Below are positions 24,118 through 30,747 of a DNA stretch of 42,609 nt, piece by piece. Below the pieces are notes generated by a model. It saw nothing but the letters and a program-made list of their open reading frames with translations. It was not told where the DNA came from and ran no database searches. This stretch comes from Armatimonadota bacterium (GTDB taxonomy: Bacteria; Armatimonadota; JADLDR01). Made by a program: the position numbers and the translations under genes. The stretch covers positions 1 through 42,609 of the forward strand of contig JADLDR010000160.1 of assembly GCA_020846535.1 (NCBI GenBank), given 5' to 3'. Numbering within the stretch: the first letter of the stretch is position 1; each line of letters opens with the position of its first letter.

Positions 24118-24355
24118 TACAAAAAAGCAGCCGGGAGAGCGGACGATTAGAAGCGCGATCTCAGCGTCTAGAGTCTCGTCGGAGCCGTCACCAGCGTGTC
24201 GAATGGTGGCGGTTCCCGGCGACCGATACTCGAAGTGTCCGCTACTCCCGGCTGCTTTCCGTTAGAGTGTCCGGTGGAGTCAAGCCGTCAGGCCCTCCTT
24301 TAAGGACAATTCCGATGGTGGCCTCAACTTCCAGCCCTGCTGCAATTCCATCGGT
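24118..24355 (-). ncRNA. Candidate independent structured RNA (unknown class)
   Basis: Read on the minus strand, a promoter (24391-24362) would start a transcript near 24355. Its 5' part can form CCGATGG/CCATCGG (24354-24348 with 24318-24312) or an alternative AGGCC/GGCCT hairpin enclosing TCCT/AGGA. The 3' part is a long rod: AAAGCAGCCGGGAG-AGCGGAC at 24124-24144 pairs with 24237-24258 (one bulge), then GAGT/ACTC, GTC/GAC, GGA/TCC, CCG/CGG and CACCA/TGGTG stack inwards to an apical loop near 24194-24203. The transcript ends in six U residues (24126-24121). It does not match the conserved cores of tmRNA, RNase P, SRP or known riboswitches as far as I can tell; a divergent 6S-like RNA is possible. 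No downstream gene lies on this strand nearby, so it would be a free-standing RNA. Confidence 0.55.
24242..24283 (-). CDS. Possible 13-residue peptide inside the RNA unit
   Basis: Within the minus-strand transcript AAAGGAGGG is followed after 9 nt by TTG, giving MTPPDTLTESSRE and then TAG. The stop lies in the 5' arm of the long terminal helix, and the ribosome-binding site can pair with TCCTT just upstream. It may be chance; no homology can be claimed for so short a peptide. Confidence 0.2.
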   Translation of the reverse strand: MTPPDTLTESSRE

Positions 24356-24361
24356 ACTCCA

Positions 24362-24391
24362 ATTATACCACAGTTCGCGTTAAAATGTCAA
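24362..24391 (-). promoter_or_regulatory. Consensus promoter of the candidate RNA
   Basis: On the minus strand a perfect TTGACA (24391-24386) is followed after 18 nt by a perfect TATAAT (24367-24362). Both hexamers match the sigma-70 consensus fully, and the strand has no protein gene downstream. Confidence 0.65.
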
Positions 24392-24529
24392 TACTTTTTC
24401 AGACGATTCCGGCGTATTTTTTTAGGACTTTCGCTTGGCCTCAAGGGTAAATTCGTATCCTACAGTCTGCGAGGAGCGCAAACGACGCGGCCATCTCCAG
24501 GGTCACGTCAATAAGCAGCAGTATAATCG

Positions 24530-24970
24530 ATGTCATTTGGTATCGCGCCCGGATATCCGGAGAGCCAGCTTCAGCCGGTGGTGGCCGCGGGCCGTTGCCA
24601 GCCGCCGGGGTTCGGCCAGTTGTGCGGGTGCAGCACACAGCTTCTATCGGGGTCGGCCTACCGGGAGTTCGTCGCGCCCCTGGACGATGCGCTGCACTCC
24701 GTCTACCCTCACGACGGCATGATCCACCGGTGCGGCGCTCACGCCCAGCATATTCCCGTCTGACGGCAGATGAAGTCCCTTCGCGCCGTCCAGGTCAACG
24801 ACCGCGCCGCCGAAGACCTGGAAGCTATTTTCGCGAGCTTCGCCCTGACCAGATTATCTACCTCAACCCCTGCGACAAAATGACCGCAGAGCAGGCCGTC
24901 CGCATCATCGGCGGGCAGCGGCTGGTGATCGTGGAGGATCGGCAACACGAGCGACGCTTCTGTCCGCCCT
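24530..24970 (+). pseudogene. Decayed uroporphyrinogen-decarboxylase-like gene fragment
   Basis: Three joined pieces read like the C-terminal half of a URO-D family protein. First, LCGCSTQLLSGSAYREFVAP followed by LDDALHSVYPHDGMIHRCGAHAQHIPV (ends at TGA 24761-24763). Then, after the stop in the same frame, MKSLRAVQVNDRAAEDLEAI from 24770. Then, after a frame change near 24825, FRELRPDQIIYLNPCDKMTA and on to RLVIVED. The TGA stands where the family has Trp (V-W-R-Q-M expected), so one nonsense change and one frameshift explain the damage. The N-terminal half is absent. URO-D-like paralogues are common near sugar-degradation genes in this kind of genome; this copy is not functional. Confidence 0.6.
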
Positions 24971-25019
24971 TAGCGAAAACATAGTTATCGACCCCGACCT
25001 TCCGCTGAAAGGAGTTTCT

Positions 25020-28000
25020 ATGCGGCCTCATCCATCGCTTTTATTGTGCGGCATGGCCCTGGGGATGGCTGCCGGGGCGGCGGGCGAGGCGGACCGGCCT
25101 TGGCCCGCCTCGAAAGTCTGGCAGTGGTACGCCCGCTTGGGTCCGGTGAAAGGATGCAACTACCTGCCGCGCACCGCGGTCAACGCCACCGAGATGTATC
25201 AGGCCGATACCTTCGACCCGGAAACCATCGATCAGGAGCTGGGATGGGCGCAAAGAGGCGGGTATAACGCCCCCCGCGTCTTCCTCCAGTACATCGTCTG
25301 GAGGGACGACCCGGAGGGGCTGAAGCGGCGGCTGGACCGCTCCCTTACCCTTGCCGACCGGCGCGGCATAAAAACCATGCCCGTTCTCTTCTGCGACTGT
25401 TCCTTTTCGGGCAGAGAGCCGTATCCCGGCAGGCAGGGCGAGCCGGTCCCCGGAGTCCACAACAGCGGGTGGGTTCCCAGCCCCGGCCTGGGGCGCGTGG
25501 CGGACCGGTCCGCCTGGCCGGGCCTGGAGCGTTATGTGAAGGATATCGTCGGCTCCTTCGCGAAAGATCGCCGGGTGATGGCCTGGGATCTCTACAACGA
25601 GCCGGGCAACTCCGGGATGGGCGAAAAAAGCCTGCCTCTGGCCGAAACCGCCTTCCGGTGGGCGCGGGCGGAAAGCCCTTCCCTGCCGCTGGCGGTTGGA
25701 GTGTGGGAGAACTTCGCCAGCCCGATGTCGAAGCGCCTCCCTGCGCTCTCGGATGTGGCGAGCTTCCACGGCTACGGCGCTCCGGAGGGTGCCAGGGCGA
25801 AGGCGCGGCTCTGCGGGCAGGAGGGCAGGCCCGTCCTCTGCACCGAATGGCTTCACCGCCAGGGCGGCAATACCGTGGCTGCCGTCCTGCCCGTCTTCGC
25901 GGAATCCGAGGTCGGGTGGTTCCATTGGGGCCTGGTGGCGGGGAAGACGCAGACCTACATGCCCTGGGGATCGAAAATGGGCGACCCGCCCTCTGCCGCC
26001 TGGCAACACGATACCTTCCGTCCGGACGGGACGCCCTGCGAGCCTTCCGAAATCTCCCTCATCCCATCCTGGAAGCCTTCAAGGAGGACTTCGATGACCG
26101 ACAACCGGCCCACCTCGGCCCTGTGGTACCGCCAGCCAGCCGCCGATCCCTTCGAGGCTTTGCCTTTCGGCAACGGGCGGTTGGGCGGCATGATCTATGG
26201 CGGGCAGGAAGAAGAATACCTGCAATTGAACGAGATCAGCCTGTGGACGGGCGGCCCGCAGGACGCGGACAACCCCGACGCCCTGAAATACCTGCCGCAA
26301 ATCCGCCAGCTTTTGCAGGAAGGCAAATATGTGGAGGCCCAGAGCCTGACCTATGAGAAGCTGGTCTGCAAGGGAGAAGGAACCCACGGCGGGGCCTCCG
26401 CCGATTACCCCTACGGGGCCTACCAGCCGCTTGCCGACCTGAAGCTGGCCTTCAAGCCTTTGACGGGCGAAATCACGGATTACCGCCGCGATCTCGATCT
26501 GGAGACTGCCACCGCGCACGTCCGCTTTGCCTCCGGGGGCGCCCGCTTCGAGCGGGAGGTCTTCTCCAGCGCCCCGGATCAGGTGATCGCCCTCCGGCTG
26601 GCCTCCGACCGGCCCGGACAGATCTCCTTCACCGCCCGCCTGAGCCGGGAGGCCGATGCCGCGGTGTCGGCCTCCGGTCCCGATGAACTCCTTCTGAAAG
26701 GCCGGGCCTGGGGCGGAAAGGGAATGCGCTTTGCGGCCCGCCTTCGCATCCGCGCCGAACGGGGAAAGCTGTTTGCCGAGGGGAACAGCCTGCGCGTGGA
26801 AGGGGCCGATGCCGTCACCCTCCTTCTGACCGGGGCCACAGACTACACCGGCATCGATCCCGAGCAAGCCACGAAAGAGCAGTTACAGGCCGCCGCCCGG
26901 AAGAGCTACCCGTCCCTCCGCAAGCGCCACACCGCCGACTACCGCAGGCTCTACAGCCGCGTCTCCCTGAACCTGGGCGCTCCCGCCTCCGAGGAGCCGA
27001 CCGATGCGCGCTTCAGGGCGGTGCAGGAGGGATCTTCCGATCCCGACCTGATGGCCCTCTATTTCCAGTACGGGCGCTATCTGCTCATTTCTTCCTCCCG
27101 CCCGGGCAGCCTCCCGGCCAATTTGCAGGGGCTGTGGAGCTGGAAGATGCAGCCGGAGTGGAACGCGGACTATCATACCAACATCAATGTGCAGATGAAT
27201 TACTGGCCCGCCGAGGTCGCCAACCTGGCTGAATGCCACCTGCCCCTCTTCGCATTCATCGATTCTCTGCGCGAGCCGGGCCGCAAGACCGCGAAAGCCC
27301 ACTACGGGGCGGGTGGCTGGGTGGCGCATACGGTCACCAATATCTGGGGCTACACCTCCCCCGGCGAGCATCCCTCCTGGGGCCAGTTTCCGGCGGCGGG
27401 CGCGTGGCTCTGCCAGCACCTCTGGGAGCATTACGCCTTCGGAGGCGACAAAAAGTTTCTGGAATACGCCTATCCCATCATGAAGGGATCGGCGCAGTTC
27501 TTCCTCGATTTTCTGGTGGAGGAGCAAAAGCGCGGCTGGCTGGTGACCGCTCCCTCCAACTCCCCTGAAAACAGCTTCCGCACCCCGGACGGCCAGGTGG
27601 CGAGCGTCTGCATGGGGCCTTCGATGGATGAGCAGATCCTGTGGGATCTTTTCTCCCACTGCATCGAGGCCAGCCGGGCGCTGGATACCGATGCCGGCTT
27701 CCGGGCCAGGCTGGAGAAGGCAAGGGCGCGGCTTGCGCCGCCCCAGATCGGCAAGCACGGCCAACTGATGGAATGGATGGAAGACTGGGACGAGCCTGAG
27801 CCGGGCCACCGTCACATCTCGCAGGCCTTCGCCTTCCACCCGGGCAACCAGATCACCCTGCGCGGGACGCCCGAACTGGCCGCCGCTTTTCGTAGGACAC
27901 TGGAGCGTCGCCTTTCCTACGGCGGGGGGCAGACCGGCTGGAGCCGGGCCTGGGTGGTTAGCCTCTGGGCCCGTTTCGAGGAAGGCGACCTCGCCCTGGA

Positions 28001-28421
28001 CAGCCTGATCAACCTTTTCCGCACCAACACCGAAGCCAACTTCTTCGACCTCCACCCCCCGCACATCTTCCAGATCGACGGCAACTTCGGGGCCGCCGCC
28101 GGCATCGCTGAAATACTCCTCCAGAGCCACGCCGGGGAGATCGCCCTCCTGCCCGCCCTCCCGAAAGCCTGGCCCGCCGGCAGCGTCAGGGGGCTGCGGG
28201 CCAGGGGAGGCGCGGAAGTCTCCCTACGCTGGCAGGACGGCCTGGCAGCCTCCGCCGAAATCAAGGTCACCCGCAGCCACACCCTCCGCCTCCGTCCCCC
28301 GAAGGGCCAGCGGATCGCTACCGTCGCCGGCCCGGAAGGGAAAATCGCTTTCCAGGGCAAAGACGGGGTGGCGGAGTTCGAGGGGAAGGCGGGGGAGGTG
28401 TACCGGTTGAGGATGCAGTGA
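25020..28421 (+). CDS. GH5-like / GH95 fusion: secreted bifunctional glycoside hydrolase
   Basis: The 1133-residue frame joins two enzymes. Residues 1-20 are a signal peptide. Residues about 25-345 form a GH5-like barrel with AWDLYNEPGN (Glu near 194) and LCTEWLHR (Glu near 275). From residue 359 a full GH95 enzyme follows: LPFGNGRLGGMIYGG, LQLNEISLWTGGP, TNINVQMNYWPAEVANL (near 718), SNSPENSF (Glu near 847) and QIDGNFGAAAGIAEILLQ (near 1018). GH95 enzymes are mostly alpha-L-fucosidases that invert configuration. An AAGGAGG (26081-26087) sits 6 nt before the in-frame ATG at 26094, so GH95 was probably once a separate gene and may still be started internally. A sequencing error that removed a stop is an alternative. 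Confidence 0.85.
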   Translation: MRPHPSLLLCGMALGMAAGAAGEADRPWPASKVWQWYARLGPVKGCNYLPRTAVNATEMYQADTFDPETIDQELGWAQRGGYNAPRVFLQYIVWRDDPEGLKRRLDRSLTLADRRGIKTMPVLFCDCSFSGREPYPGRQGEPVPGVHNSGWVPSPGLGRVADRSAWPGLERYVKDIVGSFAKDRRVMAWDLYNEPGNSGMGEKSLPLAETAFRWARAESPSLPLAVGVWENFASPMSKRLPALSDVASFHGYGAPEGARAKARLCGQEGRPVLCTEWLHRQGGNTVAAVLPVFAESEVGWFHWGLVAGKTQTYMPWGSKMGDPPSAAWQHDTFRPDGTPCEPSEISLIPSWKPSRRTSMTDNRPTSALWYRQPAADPFEALPFGNGRLGGMIYGGQEEEYLQLNEISLWTGGPQDADNPDALKYLPQIRQLLQEGKYVEAQSLTYEKLVCKGEGTHGGASADYPYGAYQPLADLKLAFKPLTGEITDYRRDLDLETATAHVRFASGGARFEREVFSSAPDQVIALRLASDRPGQISFTARLSREADAAVSASGPDELLLKGRAWGGKGMRFAARLRIRAERGKLFAEGNSLRVEGADAVTLLLTGATDYTGIDPEQATKEQLQAAARKSYPSLRKRHTADYRRLYSRVSLNLGAPASEEPTDARFRAVQEGSSDPDLMALYFQYGRYLLISSSRPGSLPANLQGLWSWKMQPEWNADYHTNINVQMNYWPAEVANLAECHLPLFAFIDSLREPGRKTAKAHYGAGGWVAHTVTNIWGYTSPGEHPSWGQFPAAGAWLCQHLWEHYAFGGDKKFLEYAYPIMKGSAQFFLDFLVEEQKRGWLVTAPSNSPENSFRTPDGQVASVCMGPSMDEQILWDLFSHCIEASRALDTDAGFRARLEKARARLAPPQIGKHGQLMEWMEDWDEPEPGHRHISQAFAFHPGNQITLRGTPELAAAFRRTLERRLSYGGGQTGWSRAWVVSLWARFEEGDLALDSLINLFRTNTEANFFDLHPPHIFQIDGNFGAAAGIAEILLQSHAGEIALLPALPKAWPAGSVRGLRARGGAEVSLRWQDGLAASAEIKVTRSHTLRLRPPKGQRIATVAGPEGKIAFQGKDGVAEFEGKAGEVYRLRMQ
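26081..26096 (+). promoter_or_regulatory. Internal ribosome-binding site and start for GH95 part
   Basis: AAGGAGG at 26081-26087, 6 nt, ATG at 26094-26096. It lies exactly at the junction of the two enzyme domains. If used, it would yield a 775-residue GH95 protein without a signal peptide, that is, a cytosolic form. Confidence 0.55.
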
Positions 28422-28578
28422 CATCCTCGCGTCGATAACAAAGTGGCGGAGTATGGTGTAAGATGTCGGTTATTTATACAAAGCGGAAAAATAGCCGAAA
28501 TTACTGAAAATCAGCGCCACCTAGGGCCGCTTCCGCCACTCGCACGCAGGATATATTTGATCGAAAGGAACCGCCATA

Positions 28579-30726
28579 TTGAATATCGGCCTGAACACTG
28601 GCTGGCGCATTCTCCAGGACGTGCATGACAGCGGGGAGGCGCTCGGTATTGACAAGAGGGATTGGAACCCTTACCAGGTGGGGCCGTGCGTCTCCAACTG
28701 GGAGTCGATAGACCGGCTGGCCTATCTGCAACTGCTCCTGGCTGACCAGCCCTATTTCGGCAGGGAATTGCGCTATTTTAACCAGGCCCCCTGGTGGTAC
28801 AGGCTGGAATTCGAGACCCCGCCCGGAGCAGAACAGGCGGCCCTGCGCTTCGAGGGCGTGGATCACTACGCCCGGGTCTGGCTCAACGACACCCTCTTGG
28901 GCGATCACGAGGGCTATTTCGAGTCGTTCGAGTTCGAGGTGGGCCGCCTGCTGAGCCGGGACAGCCCGGATGTCCTGGTGGTGAAGGTCTCCTCGCCCTG
29001 GGATGCCGACTTCGAGCCGGAACGGCAGAACTGGCGCGTCGTCCGCAACATGATCAAGGGAACCTACGAGCATGCTGACACCTTCGTGCAGCGGGATGTC
29101 AACCCGGTGGGCTTTTGGAGGCCGGTCCGCCTGATCGTTCACGAGGGCATCCGCTCCGCCGACCGGCCCGCCGTGGCCTCCCGGATCGATTTCGAGGCGA
29201 ACCGGGCCGAAATCGCCGCCGCCTGGCCCGTGGTGCGCTCTCAGGGGGAGATGGAGGCGGAACTGCGCGTTCTGATCCTGATCGAGCCGGAAGGGGCGGG
29301 CGCGGCCCGCTTCTCGCAGGCCGTCCGCCTGAAGGCGGGTGCCAATACGCTGGAAGCCGCTCTCTTCCTGGACTCCCCGCGCCTCTGGAGTACATGGGGC
29401 CGCGGCGGCCCGGCTCTCTACCGGCTGGAGGCGGCGCTGTCCGTCGAAGGCCGGAAGGCGGCTTCCGCGGAGGTGGCCTTCAGCGTCCGGGCAGTGGAGG
29501 TGCGCCGCACGCCGGAAGAAACGACCTTCCTGCTGAACGGCCAGCCTCTCTTCCTGCACGGGGCGACCTACTTTCCCGACATCTACCTCTCCGCCATGGA
29601 CCGGGGCCGGTATAAGCGGGATATCGCGGCAGCCGTCCGGGCGGCCATCAACGCCTTTCGCATCCACGTCCATGTGGAGAACGATATTTTCTACGATATC
29701 TGCGACCGGATGGGGGTGGCCGTCTTCCAGGGCTCCGACCTCAACTGGCTCTTCCCCAGGTACGAGACGTTCACCGGGCGGGCCGTCCCGGCCTTCGAGA
29801 CCATGATCCGCAAGCTCTACAACCACCCTGCGGTCCTCTGCTGGATCTGCATGAACGAAGCGGACTGGGAGGAGAACAGCTTCCACGCCTACGTTCGCCC
29901 CGGCCCTCAGATCGTGGAGGCGGCGCGCCGCCTGGATCCCGGGCGGCCCACCATCCGCAACTCCTGCTACAAAGATGACCCCGAAAGCGACGACGGCCAT
30001 GACTACCGCGGCTCCCTGGGCGGCGGCCACTACACCGACATCTACGGCTCCGTCGAAAAACTTTCCACCGAGTTCGGGGTGAACGTCCCGCCCGCCCCAC
30101 AGAGGACGCGGCTCGTTCCCCGCATGGCCGCCCGGCTGAAGGATGTACTGCCGCGCGTCGCAGAGCTTCACGATTACCAGTACCGGCTCATCAAATACTA
30201 TGTGTATTATTACCGTATTCAGAAGTACCGATCCTGCTCCGGCTACTTCCAGTTCATGTGGATCGATCTCTGCCCGCAGAGCTTCTGCGGCGTCTACGAC
30301 TATCGGGGCTGCTCGAAAACTGAAGGCATCGGCGGCGGCCTGAAGGCGCTGGAAGAGAGCAGCGCCTCCATCGGCATCTTCATGAAGCACAGGGGCCGCC
30401 CGGAAAGCCTCCAGGCCGTCAACGACACCCTGGACGGCCTGGGTGAATGCACGGCGGAATGGATCGTCATCTCTGAATCCGGAGACGAACTCGAACGCGG
30501 CGAAGCGGTCTTTCGCCTGGGACCGGACGCCTGCGCCGATATCGCCCCTCTGACCTTCGATCCCGCCCCCGCGCGCCGCATTCTTCTGACCCTGACGTCC
30601 GGCGAGGGCAAAATCCTTGCCCGCAATCTCTACCGCGACCCCTTTCTCCATCCCCCTTTGCCCGAAGGCCACCCTCTGCGTATGGAGCATGAAGTGGGGA
30701 TGCGGGTGTGGCGGGGAGGCATATAA
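28579..30726 (+). CDS. Glycoside hydrolase family 2 enzyme
   Basis: The 715-residue protein follows the GH2 layout: an N-terminal sugar-binding jelly roll (WWYRLEFETPPG, RFEGVDHYARVWLNDTLLGD, HEGYFESFEFEV), an immunoglobulin-like domain, then a TIM barrel with FLHGATYFPDIYLSAMDRGR, CWICMNEADW (acid/base Glu near 427) and KLSTEFGVNV (nucleophile Glu near 497). No signal peptide is visible, so it probably acts in the cytosol on imported oligosaccharides, unlike its exported neighbours. The start is TTG at 28579, with GAAAGGA about 9 nt upstream; an ATG is not available at the right place. GH2 includes beta-galactosidases, beta-mannosidases and glucuronidases; which one cannot be decided. Confidence 0.82.
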   Translation: MNIGLNTGWRILQDVHDSGEALGIDKRDWNPYQVGPCVSNWESIDRLAYLQLLLADQPYFGRELRYFNQAPWWYRLEFETPPGAEQAALRFEGVDHYARVWLNDTLLGDHEGYFESFEFEVGRLLSRDSPDVLVVKVSSPWDADFEPERQNWRVVRNMIKGTYEHADTFVQRDVNPVGFWRPVRLIVHEGIRSADRPAVASRIDFEANRAEIAAAWPVVRSQGEMEAELRVLILIEPEGAGAARFSQAVRLKAGANTLEAALFLDSPRLWSTWGRGGPALYRLEAALSVEGRKAASAEVAFSVRAVEVRRTPEETTFLLNGQPLFLHGATYFPDIYLSAMDRGRYKRDIAAAVRAAINAFRIHVHVENDIFYDICDRMGVAVFQGSDLNWLFPRYETFTGRAVPAFETMIRKLYNHPAVLCWICMNEADWEENSFHAYVRPGPQIVEAARRLDPGRPTIRNSCYKDDPESDDGHDYRGSLGGGHYTDIYGSVEKLSTEFGVNVPPAPQRTRLVPRMAARLKDVLPRVAELHDYQYRLIKYYVYYYRIQKYRSCSGYFQFMWIDLCPQSFCGVYDYRGCSKTEGIGGGLKALEESSASIGIFMKHRGRPESLQAVNDTLDGLGECTAEWIVISESGDELERGEAVFRLGPDACADIAPLTFDPAPARRILLTLTSGEGKILARNLYRDPFLHPPLPEGHPLRMEHEVGMRVWRGGI

Positions 30727-30747
30727 TGCAAAGGGAGCATACCCATC

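Larger units (their letters stand above)
24114..25019. other. Long gene-poor interval: RNA unit and a decayed gene
   Basis: This 906-bp interval contains, left to right, a minus-strand structured RNA unit (24118-24391), a short A/T-rich stretch with a degraded ATTGC-type repeat (about 24466-24498), and a broken uroporphyrinogen-decarboxylase-like gene (24530-24970). No intact protein gene of normal size is present. Confidence 0.65.

Noticed and set aside
24118..24355. Transposon ends: the long inverted arms of the RNA unit as terminal repeats
   Set aside because: The promoter and the six-T tail on one strand and the mirrored inner pairing fit an RNA better; no further copy is seen in the window and no transposase is present.
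24118..24355. tmRNA, RNase P RNA or SRP RNA
   Set aside because: None of the conserved signatures (tRNA-like ends, GAGGAAAGTCC-type core, GGAAGGAAGCAGC loop) is found in the correct context.
28501..30690. A 729-codon open frame on the minus strand opposite the GH2 gene
   Set aside because: Compositional shadow of a clear GH2 enzyme; no recognisable domain and no ribosome-binding site.
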